Source: CAYOPZ01 sp964406005
GTDB taxonomy: Bacteria; Bacteroidota; Bacteroidia; Bacteroidales; SM23-62
DNA length: 64,000 bases
Assembly (NCBI GenBank): GCA_964406005.1
Contig: CAYOPZ010000007.1
Coordinates: 29,280-93,279 of the forward strand
Direction of reading: 5' to 3'
Position 1 is the stretch's first letter; each line of letters starts with the position of its first letter. The notes below the pieces were generated by a model. That model saw only the letters and a list, made by a program, of their open reading frames with translations. It was not told where the DNA came from and did not search any database. Below are positions 34,418 through 43,084 of the stretch, piece by piece. The translations under genes were made by a program, and so were the position numbers.

Positions 34418-35206
34418 TCAATTCTCAATGTTTTTCTCCTCTTGCCCGATTGATTCGAGCTGCTCTGCCCTGACTGCCTTGCGTTCGGCGATTTTCTGCT
34501 GTATGGCCTCTCTCTTCTCAAAGTATTGCCGTTTGTCAACTTTCTCGAGTTTCATTATTTTCAGGCTTTTATCCCTGCCCGGTTCACTTTTCTTGACATC
34601 CGCGAAATAGTCGACATAGGCGATAAAATAATTCATTTCGTTGGGCACAAGCACATGTGTTTCTATCCATCCCACATCCTCCCCGGCAAGTACATAATTG
34701 TTGTGGTGGGTTTCCCAAACATCGACATAATACCTCTGCGGTTCAAGGTTGCTGAAGGTGGTCCAGCCGTACTGGTTGGTAAAACCCTCCACCAGCGGAT
34801 TGAATTCATCCAGCCAGTCGGCGTAGGTATTGTATAAAATGACACTGGCATCCACCACCTCATATTCATCCCAGTACTCCAGTACCGTGACTTCCAGGCT
34901 TGTGGGGAACAAAACGGTAATTGTAGTAACTGCCTTGTCTACCATGCGTCTCCCGTTAAAGGCAAATAGCGTTACGGTATAAACACCGTCGTATGTGTAG
35001 ATATGGCTGGTGTTGTATGTGTATGCCCTCGTTCCGTCCCCGAAGTCCCACTCAAAGTGGTCTGCATCTACGGAGTTATTGGTAAAATAAACGGCCTCTC
35101 CGACATCAACCACATTTCTTGAGGCAAAAAAATCAGCATACGGATCTCTGTAGCAACTGCTCAGAATGAGCGGTACAGTAAACAGGAACAGGATTAGCTT
35201 TTTCAT
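34418..35206 (-). CDS. PKD-domain lipoprotein
   Basis: A 262-residue lipoprotein with signal MKKLILFLFTVPLILSSC and lipobox Cys at 18. Residues about 28-98 form one PKD domain with the hallmark FEWDFGDGTRAYTYNTSHIY. A second beta domain (about 100-205) has an insertion typical of cell-surface adhesion modules. The last 45 residues are highly charged and helical (RQYFEKREAIQQKIAERKA). It is probably anchored at the outer membrane surface. The partner is unknown. Base composition is back to the genome average here. Confidence 0.82.
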   Translation of the reverse strand: MKKLILFLFTVPLILSSCYRDPYADFFASRNVVDVGEAVYFTNNSVDADHFEWDFGDGTRAYTYNTSHIYTYDGVYTVTLFAFNGRRMVDKAVTTITVLFPTSLEVTVLEYWDEYEVVDASVILYNTYADWLDEFNPLVEGFTNQYGWTTFSNLEPQRYYVDVWETHHNNYVLAGEDVGWIETHVLVPNEMNYFIAYVDYFADVKKSEPGRDKSLKIMKLEKVDKRQYFEKREAIQQKIAERKAVRAEQLESIGQEEKNIEN

Positions 35207-35404
35207 GACTGTCTGTTATTTGGTTGTTCTGTCATATAAATCCAAAATCTGTGCCAAAACATTGAAATTCGAGCATATCCTGCAAAGAGCGGCATTAAAT
35301 ATCTGATTGGCCTGCTGTGAGTTCGCATATATGAAGGCAGATATAAAGAGCAGCATTAAGTTTTGCGCAGCAATATTTGCCAGCTGCGGTTTCACAGGAT
35401 AGGA

Positions 35405-37573
35405 TCAAAGGTTATCTTCGACGAAACGCGTCATTTTCTGCGTCAGATGTATGCCCGCTGCACTGCGGATCCCATGCGCCTGGTCAGGATAGAACATCAT
35501 TTCGAACTGCCGGCCGGCGGATACCAGTGCTTCCGTGAAATCGACAGAATTCTGCATATGTACATTGTCGTCAACCATCCCGTGAACAAGCAGGAATTTC
35601 CCTTCCATCAAACCGGCGTAATGAACGGGGGAATTCAGGTCATACCCGTCCGGGTTTTCCTGCGGAGTGCGCATAAACCTCTCCGTGTATATGGTATCGT
35701 AATACCTCCAGTTTGTAACTGGAGACAGGGCAATGCCAAGTTTGAAAATTTCCGCGCCCCTGGTAAGGCAAAGAGAAGTCATATACCCGCCGTAGCTGCT
35801 TCCCCAGATACCGATCCTGGAGGCATCAACGAAGTCCAGGGATCCCAGGTATCTGGCCGCTTCCATCTGGTCTTCCGTTTCCAGCCTGCCCAGCTGCATG
35901 TATGTGGATTTCCGGAAAGCCTCTCCTTTTCCATCGGTTCCCCGGTTGTCCACACAGACCACAACATAGCCTTTCTGCAGCAACAGGTAATGCCAGGGAT
36001 TGGTCCCCCATTCATCCCTGACCATCTGTGATTCGGGCCCCCCGTAAACATACATTATAAGCGGGTATTCCCTTGTCTCATCAAAGTATTTGGGCTTATA
36101 AACATATGCGTTCAGCGCAACACCATCATTCGTGGAAATGGTAAACAGTTCCTTCTCCGGAAGTCCGTATTCGATTGTCTTCTGCTTTAGTTCTTCATTG
36201 TCCTCCAGGACACTGATCAGTACCCCGCTGCGTTTGTGAAGTGTGATGTATGAAGGTGTCTTCGCATCGGAATGTACATGGACATAGTAATTAAAACCCT
36301 TACTGAATTCAGCGGTATTCCATCCCGGCTGCCGTGAGATTTTCCTTTTTCCCTTCCCGTCAAGGCCTATGCTGTATACATTTGAGCGGGTTGATGATTC
36401 CTCAAAAGAAGAATAAAACAGGGTCTGGTTTTTTTCATCCACTCCGAGGAACCCGTTCACATCCCAGGTTCCCCTGGTAACCTGCAGGACCAGGTTTCCC
36501 GACAGGTCATACAGGTAGTAATGCATGTAGCCGTCCTGTTCGCTCGAGAACAGAAAATGCTGTCCGTCTTCAAGGAAAACGACCTTGTCGTCGTCAGGCT
36601 CCTTAATATAAGTCCTGTTCTCCTCCGTAAGGATCACATTCCCCTTCCCTGTCGCAGCATCGGCAAGGATAAGATCATACCTGTTCTGCAGTCGATTCAG
36701 CCGCGAGATGGCCAGTAAACCAGGTGTTTTTGTCCATTCGATCCGCGGGATGTACTGATCCGTCTCTTCACCCGTATCCATCACCCTGTCTTCCCCTGTC
36801 TCAATATCGTACACATGTATGCTTACAATGGAGTTCTGCTCTCCTGCCTTCGGATATTTATAGCTGTAAGCCTCGGGGTACAGACTCCCGTATCTTGTTA
36901 TCGTAAACATCCTGACACGGCTCTCATCCGTCCTGTAATAAGCCAGGTACTTACCGTCGGGCGACCATTCAAAGCCCCTGGCAAATGAGAATTCTTCCTC
37001 GTAGACCCAGTCGGGCGTCCCGTTGATGATCCTGTTGAACTCCCCGTCGAAGGTGACGCGCATCTCTGCCTTGTCCGAAAGGTTAAAAAAGAAAAGGTCA
37101 TTGTTTCTGACATAGGCAACATATTTACCGTCGGGCGAAAATGTGGCCAACTGCACCTTTCCGTTTTCCGTTAAAGGAATGGAAGTATGTTCCGTGAGAT
37201 CGTAAACATAATAATCGGCCAGGAAGCTGTGCCTGTAAATCCTTTCCCTGTTGGTCGCAATCAGCAGCAGGGAATCATCAAGCGACAGCTCATAGGCATC
37301 AATGTTCCCCGTACCTCCGGGATGGTCCAGTTGTCCCGTGCTGAACAGGACTTCAATAAAATCCCCTGTACTGTAGGAATATTCAAGGATGCTTGAACCG
37401 CTTGCCTCGGTAAAATGCTCTCCGTCGTTCATGGATTTCAGTTCACCTGGACCGGCTTCCGAAAACACCCCCTTTCTGTAAATATCATTGAAGGTGATCT
37501 CCCTGTCCTGTGTCCGGGCCGAAAGAGAAATGCTGAACAGTATGAGCGGAAGGAATGTTAATCTGGATTTCAT
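35405..37573 (-). CDS. Dipeptidyl-peptidase IV family serine peptidase (S9)
   Basis: A 722-residue secreted peptidase with a signal peptide (MKSRLTFLPLILFSISLSA). The N-terminal about 460 residues form the DPP IV beta-propeller domain (repeats such as FSPDGKYVAYVRNNDLF), and EEEFSFARGFEWSPDG carries the Glu motif that binds the substrate N-terminus. The C-terminal alpha/beta hydrolase domain has IWGSSYGGYMTSLCL (nucleophile Ser), VDDNVHMQNS (Asp) and DQAHGIRS (His). It would release X-Pro dipeptides in the periplasm. It is monocistronic. Confidence 0.93.
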   Translation of the reverse strand: MKSRLTFLPLILFSISLSARTQDREITFNDIYRKGVFSEAGPGELKSMNDGEHFTEASGSSILEYSYSTGDFIEVLFSTGQLDHPGGTGNIDAYELSLDDSLLLIATNRERIYRHSFLADYYVYDLTEHTSIPLTENGKVQLATFSPDGKYVAYVRNNDLFFFNLSDKAEMRVTFDGEFNRIINGTPDWVYEEEFSFARGFEWSPDGKYLAYYRTDESRVRMFTITRYGSLYPEAYSYKYPKAGEQNSIVSIHVYDIETGEDRVMDTGEETDQYIPRIEWTKTPGLLAISRLNRLQNRYDLILADAATGKGNVILTEENRTYIKEPDDDKVVFLEDGQHFLFSSEQDGYMHYYLYDLSGNLVLQVTRGTWDVNGFLGVDEKNQTLFYSSFEESSTRSNVYSIGLDGKGKRKISRQPGWNTAEFSKGFNYYVHVHSDAKTPSYITLHKRSGVLISVLEDNEELKQKTIEYGLPEKELFTISTNDGVALNAYVYKPKYFDETREYPLIMYVYGGPESQMVRDEWGTNPWHYLLLQKGYVVVCVDNRGTDGKGEAFRKSTYMQLGRLETEDQMEAARYLGSLDFVDASRIGIWGSSYGGYMTSLCLTRGAEIFKLGIALSPVTNWRYYDTIYTERFMRTPQENPDGYDLNSPVHYAGLMEGKFLLVHGMVDDNVHMQNSVDFTEALVSAGRQFEMMFYPDQAHGIRSAAGIHLTQKMTRFVEDNL

Positions 37574-37687
37574 CGGTTTGATTTGTTTGGTTTAAATAAC
37601 GTTCCCCGTATTCCTGCATAAAAATACTCAAATCAGGAACGAATCGGCAATCGTTCCACTGATCCTTAATAATTATCCTATTATAAT

Positions 37688-37695
37688 TATCTTTG
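37688..37695 (+). promoter_or_regulatory. Bacteroidota -7 box upstream of thrS
   Basis: TATCTTTG matches TAnnTTTG exactly, 31 bases before the thrS ATG at 37727. It would drive thrS-infC-rpmI-rplT. Confidence 0.5.
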
Positions 37696-37726
37696 CATAC
37701 TTTTTCAAGTAAAATTTTCATTGTTA

Positions 37727-39673
37727 ATGGTCAGGATCACATTTCCAGACAATTCCACCCGGGAATTCAACAAAGGTGTAACCGGCAGGGAAATCGCTGA
37801 AAGCATCAGCCCGGCGCTGGCCAGGGAGGTATTGTCCGTGTCCGTAAACGGGGAATTGTGGGACATCACGAGACCCATAGATGAGGATGCCAGCATTGTC
37901 CTTCATAAATGGGATGATGAGGACGGCAGGCATGCCTTCTGGCATTCTTCCGCACATCTTATGGCAGAGGCCATTGAAGCCCTGTATCCGGGTACCAAAT
38001 TCGGAATCGGGCCGGCCATTGAGCAGGGATTCTATTATGATGTGGATTTGCCGGACGGCAGGGTGATGACCGATGCAGACCTTCCCGTGATCGAAAAGAA
38101 AATGAAAGAACTTGCCTCGCTGAGTTCCGAATATAAAAGAAGGAATGTCAGTAAGAAAGAAGCTCTGAAGTTTTTCAGGGACAAGGGGGATGAGTACAAA
38201 CTGGAATTGATAGATGAGTTGGAAGACGGGAAAATCAGTTTTTATACACATGGGAATTTTACCGATCTCTGTCGTGGTCCCCACCTGCCCGATACGGGAA
38301 AAATCAAAGCCATTAAGCTGCTGAGCCTTGCAGGTGCATACTGGCGGGGAGATATACACCGCAAACAACTGACACGGGTATACGGGATCACCTTTCCGAA
38401 AAAGGGCCAGCTGGATGAGTTCCTTGACCTGCTGGAAAAGGCCAAGGAAAGGGATCACAGAAAAATAGGCAGGGAGCTTGACCTGTTCACCTTTTCCCAA
38501 AAAGTCGGCCAGGGGCTTCCCCTGTGGATGCCGAACGGGGCTTTCTTAAGGGAAAAACTCGAAAACTTTTTGAAAAAAGTACAGGTTGAACATGGTTATG
38601 AACCGGTGCTTACACCACATATCGGGAACAAGGAACTGTACGTAACCTCCGGGCATTACGAGAAATACGGAAAGGAATCCTTCCAGCCGATCTCTACGCC
38701 TGTCGAGGGTGAGGAATTCATGCTCAAACCCATGAATTGCCCTCACCATTGCGAGATTTACAGCAGCAGGCCCCACTCATACAAGGATTTACCTGTTCGA
38801 TATGCCGAATTCGGCACCGTTTACCGTTATGAAATGAGCGGTGAATTGCACGGACTCACCAGGGTACGCGGCTTCACACAGGATGATGCGCATATTTTTT
38901 GCCGTCCAGACCAGTTAAAAGAAGAATTCATCAAAGTCATCGATATCATCCTGTATATTTTCAAGGCTCTTGACTTCAATGATTATGAAGTACAGATCTC
39001 CCTGCGTAACCCTGAAGACACACAGAAATATATCGGGACCGACGAGAACTGGGACAAGGCTGAGAAAGCCATCATTGAAGCCACTGAAGGGAGCGGTCTG
39101 AAGGCAACCACGGAAATCGGCGAAGCGGCGTTTTACGGACCCAAACTGGATTTTATGGTGCGGGACGTACTGGGCCGTAAATGGCAACTGGGAACCATAC
39201 AGGTGGATTATAATCTTCCTGACAGGTTCGAGCTCGAGTACACAGGGGCCGACAACCGGAAGCACAGGCCGGTAATGATCCATCGGGCACCTTTCGGTTC
39301 CATGGAGCGTTTTGTGGCCATTCTTATAGAACATTCGGGGGGTAAGTTCCCCCTGTGGCTGACACCCAAGCAGGTAGTCATCATACCCGTAAGTGAAAAA
39401 TTCAATGATTACGCGCAAAAAGTTTTAAATATTCTAAATAATTACGATATTCGCAGTCTGGTTGACGGGAGGAATGAGAAGGTAGGTAAGAAGATCAGGG
39501 ACAATGAGTTAAAGAAGATACCCTACCTGCTTGTAATAGGGGAAAAGGAAGAAAGTTCAGGCCAGGTTTCCGTCAGAAGGCAGGGCAAGGGTGATCAGGG
39601 AGTAATGAAGCTGAAGGATTTTGCAGAATCGCTGGTCAGGGAAACAGAGTTGCAATTGAACAAGGCAGAATAA
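37727..39673 (+). CDS. thrS: Threonyl-tRNA synthetase
   Basis: Charges tRNA-Thr. It has 648 residues from the ATG at 37727; a TTG two codons earlier is open but less likely. Order of domains: TGS domain (residues 1-60), the HxxxH editing domain (HSSAHLMAEAIE and the CRGPHLPDTG stretch), and the class II catalytic core. Core motifs are MKPMNCPHHCEIY, YEMSGELHGLTRVRGFTQDDAH and HRAPFGSMERFV. The C-terminal anticodon-binding domain begins at LTPKQVVIIPV. It heads the conserved thrS-infC-rpmI-rplT operon; infC follows after 32 bases. Confidence 0.97.
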   Translation: MVRITFPDNSTREFNKGVTGREIAESISPALAREVLSVSVNGELWDITRPIDEDASIVLHKWDDEDGRHAFWHSSAHLMAEAIEALYPGTKFGIGPAIEQGFYYDVDLPDGRVMTDADLPVIEKKMKELASLSSEYKRRNVSKKEALKFFRDKGDEYKLELIDELEDGKISFYTHGNFTDLCRGPHLPDTGKIKAIKLLSLAGAYWRGDIHRKQLTRVYGITFPKKGQLDEFLDLLEKAKERDHRKIGRELDLFTFSQKVGQGLPLWMPNGAFLREKLENFLKKVQVEHGYEPVLTPHIGNKELYVTSGHYEKYGKESFQPISTPVEGEEFMLKPMNCPHHCEIYSSRPHSYKDLPVRYAEFGTVYRYEMSGELHGLTRVRGFTQDDAHIFCRPDQLKEEFIKVIDIILYIFKALDFNDYEVQISLRNPEDTQKYIGTDENWDKAEKAIIEATEGSGLKATTEIGEAAFYGPKLDFMVRDVLGRKWQLGTIQVDYNLPDRFELEYTGADNRKHRPVMIHRAPFGSMERFVAILIEHSGGKFPLWLTPKQVVIIPVSEKFNDYAQKVLNILNNYDIRSLVDGRNEKVGKKIRDNELKKIPYLLVIGEKEESSGQVSVRRQGKGDQGVMKLKDFAESLVRETELQLNKAE

Positions 39674-39691
39674 TTATTAATCATAAAACAT

Positions 39692-39697
39692 AGGAGG
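39692..39697 (+). promoter_or_regulatory. Strong Shine-Dalgarno that decides the infC start
   Basis: A perfect AGGAGG with an 8-base spacer before the ATA at 39706. Such a full match is rare in this window, and it supports initiation at the non-canonical ATA codon. Confidence 0.75.
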
Positions 39698-39705
39698 AAA
39701 AAGAA

Positions 39706-40278
39706 ATAGCAGGCTCATACCCCAGACAACAAAGAAATTACAGGCCCAGGGACAGGCAACCCAAGCACAGGATTAACGAAAAAATCACTTCACCCAGGGT
39801 CAGGGTTGTAGGTGATAATGTTGATAATCCGGGAGTATATTCCATAAGGGAGGCGTTGAGCATCGCCGAAGAATATGATCTTGATCTCGTGGAAATCTCT
39901 CCGAAAGCCGATCCGCCCGTTTGCAGGGTAATCGATTATCAGAAGTACCTGTACCAGCAGAAGAAGAAGGCAAAGGAACTTAAAGCCAAAGCCACAAAGA
40001 TCGTCGTTAAGGAATTAAGATTCGGGCCCAATACCGATGATCACGATTATAATTTCAAGCTGAAGCATGCCCGGAAATTTCTTGATGATGGAGCCAAGTT
40101 GAAGGCATTCGTATTTTTCAAGGGAAGGTCTATCATCTATTCTGAAAAGGGTGAGATTCTGCTGCTTCGATTGGCACAGGATCTTGAAGATATTGGAAAG
40201 GTAGAACAAATGCCGAAACTGGAAGGAAAAAGGATGACCATGCTGATGTCGCCTAAATCGAGTAAACCTAAAAAATAA
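39706..40278 (+). CDS. infC: Translation initiation factor IF-3 (probable ATA start)
   Basis: IF-3 keeps 30S subunits free and checks start codon and initiator tRNA. From ATA at 39706 the protein has 190 residues. The full N-domain is present (HRINEKITSPRVRVVG, then YDLDLVEISPKADPPVCRVIDY), as are the linker and the C-domain (VKELRFGPNTDDHDYNFKLKHA, VFFKGR, LEGKRMTMLMSPK). No ATG, GTG or TTG exists in frame between the stop at 39691-39693 and a TTG at 39856, and that TTG would delete the conserved N-domain. Non-canonical infC starts allow IF-3 to repress its own synthesis, as with AUU in E. coli; the same control is inferred here. Confidence 0.9.
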   Translation: MAGSYPRQQRNYRPRDRQPKHRINEKITSPRVRVVGDNVDNPGVYSIREALSIAEEYDLDLVEISPKADPPVCRVIDYQKYLYQQKKKAKELKAKATKIVVKELRFGPNTDDHDYNFKLKHARKFLDDGAKLKAFVFFKGRSIIYSEKGEILLLRLAQDLEDIGKVEQMPKLEGKRMTMLMSPKSSKPKK

Positions 40279-40305
40279 TTGTAAAATCAGATAAAGAATT
40301 GCAGG

Positions 40306-40503
40306 ATGCCGAAAATGAAAACAAATCCGGGTGCGAAAAAAAGGTTTTCTGTGACCGGAAGCGGGAAAATCAGGAGAAAGCATGCTTACAAAAGCCACAT
40401 ACTTACCAAGAAATCAAAGAAAAGAAAAAGGAATCTTGGATATTACGGGGAGGTGGACAAGGCCGACCAGAAAAGTGTCAGGCTTTTGCTGGGCATGAAG
40501 TAA
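40306..40503 (+). CDS. rpmI: 50S ribosomal protein L35
   Basis: A 65-residue, very basic protein: PKMKTNPGAKKRFSVTGSGK at the start, then RRKHAYKSHILTKKSKKRKR. It is the standard size and position between infC and rplT, 27 bases after infC. Confidence 0.97.
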   Translation: MPKMKTNPGAKKRFSVTGSGKIRRKHAYKSHILTKKSKKRKRNLGYYGEVDKADQKSVRLLLGMK

Positions 40504-40592
40504 TGATCCCTGTTTAATGAATTATAACCGGAATGAATGAGCTCCAGAGTATGTTCTCCTGCAATGCTCACCATTCACAACCATCTTAGAAA

Positions 40593-40943
40593 ATGCCAAG
40601 ATCAGTAAATGCAGTAGCTTCGAGAAGAAGAAGGAAAAAGCTGCTGAAGCAGACCAAAGGATATTTCGGAAGACGGAAAAACGTTTATACGGTAGCCAAA
40701 AATGCACATGAAAAAGCATTGTCATATGCTTATCATGACCGCCGTAAGAAGAAAGGAAATTTCAGAGCCCTCTGGATACAACGGATCAATGCCGCAGTCC
40801 GTGAACATGATATGTCCTATTCCGAATTTATGGATAAACTCAATAAAAAAGGGATCAGGCTCAACCGTAAAGTCCTTGCCGACCTGGCAATGAATCATCC
40901 CAAAGCATTTGAAGCAGTCGTGAATAAAGTGAAAGCTGCATGA
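40593..40943 (+). CDS. rplT: 50S ribosomal protein L20
   Basis: A 116-residue ribosomal assembly protein with the basic N-terminal arm (RRRRKKLLKQTKGYFGRRKN) and the globular end NRKVLADLAMNHPKAFEAVV. It closes the thrS-infC-rpmI-rplT operon and is followed by a strong terminator. In other bacteria L20 binds its own mRNA; I see no specific leader structure here beyond the 89-base gap after rpmI. Confidence 0.97.
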   Translation: MPRSVNAVASRRRRKKLLKQTKGYFGRRKNVYTVAKNAHEKALSYAYHDRRKKKGNFRALWIQRINAAVREHDMSYSEFMDKLNKKGIRLNRKVLADLAMNHPKAFEAVVNKVKAA

Positions 40944-40963
40944 CAACTCTGATCACAACCAGG

Positions 40964-40991
40964 AAAGCTGTCCCCGGGGACAGCTTTTTTT
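40964..40991 (+). terminator. Strong rho-independent terminator after rplT
   Basis: AAAGCTGTCCCC is followed directly by its complement GGGGACAGCTTT, giving a long GC-rich hairpin with a tight loop, then a run of T. It lies 20 bases after the rplT stop and 33 bases before dapB. Confidence 0.85.
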
Positions 40992-41023
40992 GTGTATTTT
41001 TGCCATTGTCAAACACCTGACGT

Positions 41024-41740
41024 ATGAGAATAGCCATCATTGGATACGGGAAAATGGGGCATATGATCGAAACCATCGCCACGGATCGCGGGCATGAGAT
41101 CGGATCCACCATAGATCTTGGAGATGAACACCTCCTGGCATCTGAAAACCTCCGGCAGCATGATGTTGCCATAGAATTCACCACACCCGGCACTGCATTC
41201 GATAATATTGTCCGATGCCTTGATGCAGGGCTTCCCGTTGTTTCCGGCACGACCGGATGGACCGACGGGCTTGATGAACTGAAGACCCGATGCGAGAAGG
41301 AAAACCTTTCATTCCTGTACGCTTCAAATTTCAACCTGGGAGTAAATATCATGGCCCATCTGAACAGGCAGCTGGCCGGGATCATGAACAGGTATGAACA
41401 GTATGATGTGGATATAACCGAAATTCATCATACCGAAAAACTGGATGCGCCAAGCGGTACGGCACTCAGCCTGGCTGAGGCAATACTTAAGCATATTGAC
41501 CGCAAGAAGGGCTGGACACTCTCCGGGTCGGGCGGGAAGGACGAGTTGCAGATCAGGGCTGTACGTGAGGGCAATATCGCGGGCATCCACGAAGTCAATT
41601 ACCGATCGGAATTTGATGAAATGACACTCCGGCATGCTGCAAAAGACCGTCGGGGATTTGCCATTGGAGCCGTTCTGGCCGCTGAATTCATTAAAGAGAA
41701 AAGGGGTTTCTTTACAATGGAGGATCTGCTCGATTTTTAG
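41024..41740 (+). CDS. dapB: 4-hydroxy-tetrahydrodipicolinate reductase
   Basis: NAD(P)H-dependent reductase of the lysine/diaminopimelate pathway. It has 238 residues. The N-terminal Rossmann motif IIGYGKMGHMIE is at 5-16. The active-site region is ITEIHHTEKLDAPSGTALSL, with the His pair and Lys, followed by the GIHEVNYRSEFDEMTLRH region of the dimerisation/substrate domain. It is followed by two lepB genes, an arrangement common in Bacteroidales. Confidence 0.96.
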   Translation: MRIAIIGYGKMGHMIETIATDRGHEIGSTIDLGDEHLLASENLRQHDVAIEFTTPGTAFDNIVRCLDAGLPVVSGTTGWTDGLDELKTRCEKENLSFLYASNFNLGVNIMAHLNRQLAGIMNRYEQYDVDITEIHHTEKLDAPSGTALSLAEAILKHIDRKKGWTLSGSGGKDELQIRAVREGNIAGIHEVNYRSEFDEMTLRHAAKDRRGFAIGAVLAAEFIKEKRGFFTMEDLLDF

Positions 41741-41752
41741 GCAAGGACGAAT

Positions 41753-43084
41753 ATGGCCCGATCCCGTAAGACATATTTCCGTTTTGCAATTATTGCTCTC
41801 CCGTACAGCCTGTTCGTAATCTGGCTTCAGGTTTACTGGTTGCTCGGTGGACTTCTGCTTATTTTCGATCATTACGTAACCCGTATCCTGCCGGCAGAAA
41901 AAATCAGATCCATGGTAAGGCTGCCCCGCGTAATGATTGAAATATTCGAATGGCTGGGTGCAATATTTATATCAGTGCTTTTTGTGGTACTGATCCGTAC
42001 CCTTTTCATTGAGGCTTATTCCATACCGACACCTTCCATGGAACAAACATTATTGGTAGGCGATTATCTGTTTGTCAGCAAATTAAGGTATGGCCCAAAA
42101 ATTCCAAATACCCCTCTCGCCTTCCCGTTCACACACAACACAATGCCGCTTGCCAGGCATAAAAAGTCTTACAGCGAAAGGATCAAATGGCCCTATAAAA
42201 GGCTGGCCGGCCTGAGCCGGGTCAGTCACAATGATATTGTGGTTTTCAATTTCCCTGAAGGGGATACCGTTGTTGAAGAGCTCCCGGATCAGAATTATTA
42301 CAGTCTGATCCGCAATTATGGCCGCAGGAGGATACTCTCCCAATATCACATCATCACCCGCCCCGTGGATAAAAGGGACAATTACGTGAAACGCTGTATC
42401 GGGCTTCCCGGCGACACCTTGGAAATACGTCATTCCAATGTCTATATTAACGGGCAGTTGCTGGCTGATCCTCCCCTGGTCCAGTATAACTATTATGTGC
42501 GTACAAACGGAGACGACAATGCAATCAGGGAACTGAATGAAATGGGACTCGAAGAAACAGACCGCCTGTACGACCAGTCCCGGGAAAGATATATCTTTGC
42601 GCTTACCGCCAGACAGGTGGACAGCATTCGTGACCTTACCGATATTTCAACGGTAACACGGCTGGAAAACACAAATAAGAAACTATCCTATTTCTCATTT
42701 TTCCCTTATTCCCCAGATTTCGAGTGGACTGAGGACAATTACGGTCCCCTGACAATACCAGGGAAAGGTATAACGGTTGAACTGAACCCGGTCAATCTGC
42801 CTTTATACAGGAGAATCATCGAGGTTTACGAAAAAAATGAACTGAGGACCACTGACAGCACAATTTATATTAATAATCAATCGGTGAATTCTTATACCTT
42901 TGGCATGGATTATTATTTTATGCTGGGCGACAACAGGCATAATTCCGCGGACTCCAGGATATGGGGATTTGTTCCGGAAGATCATGTTGTAGGAAAAGCC
43001 GTACTTGTATGGCTTTCCATAGACAGGTCACAGGAAGGCCTCAAACGGCTCAGGTGGCAGAAAATATTCAAAAGAATCAAATAA
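41753..43084 (+). CDS. lepB: Signal peptidase I, first copy
   Basis: Removes signal peptides from exported proteins. It has 443 residues, longer than the E. coli enzyme because of a large insert. Membrane helices lie at about 11-38 and 66-84. The nucleophile Ser95 is in IPTPSMEQTLLVGDYLFVSK, and the catalytic Lys is in RPVDKRDNYVKRCIGLPGD. The terminal box MLGDNRHNSADSRIWGFVP is intact. It starts 12 bases after dapB, and its stop abuts the start of the second copy. Confidence 0.93.
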   Translation: MARSRKTYFRFAIIALPYSLFVIWLQVYWLLGGLLLIFDHYVTRILPAEKIRSMVRLPRVMIEIFEWLGAIFISVLFVVLIRTLFIEAYSIPTPSMEQTLLVGDYLFVSKLRYGPKIPNTPLAFPFTHNTMPLARHKKSYSERIKWPYKRLAGLSRVSHNDIVVFNFPEGDTVVEELPDQNYYSLIRNYGRRRILSQYHIITRPVDKRDNYVKRCIGLPGDTLEIRHSNVYINGQLLADPPLVQYNYYVRTNGDDNAIRELNEMGLEETDRLYDQSRERYIFALTARQVDSIRDLTDISTVTRLENTNKKLSYFSFFPYSPDFEWTEDNYGPLTIPGKGITVELNPVNLPLYRRIIEVYEKNELRTTDSTIYINNQSVNSYTFGMDYYFMLGDNRHNSADSRIWGFVPEDHVVGKAVLVWLSIDRSQEGLKRLRWQKIFKRIK

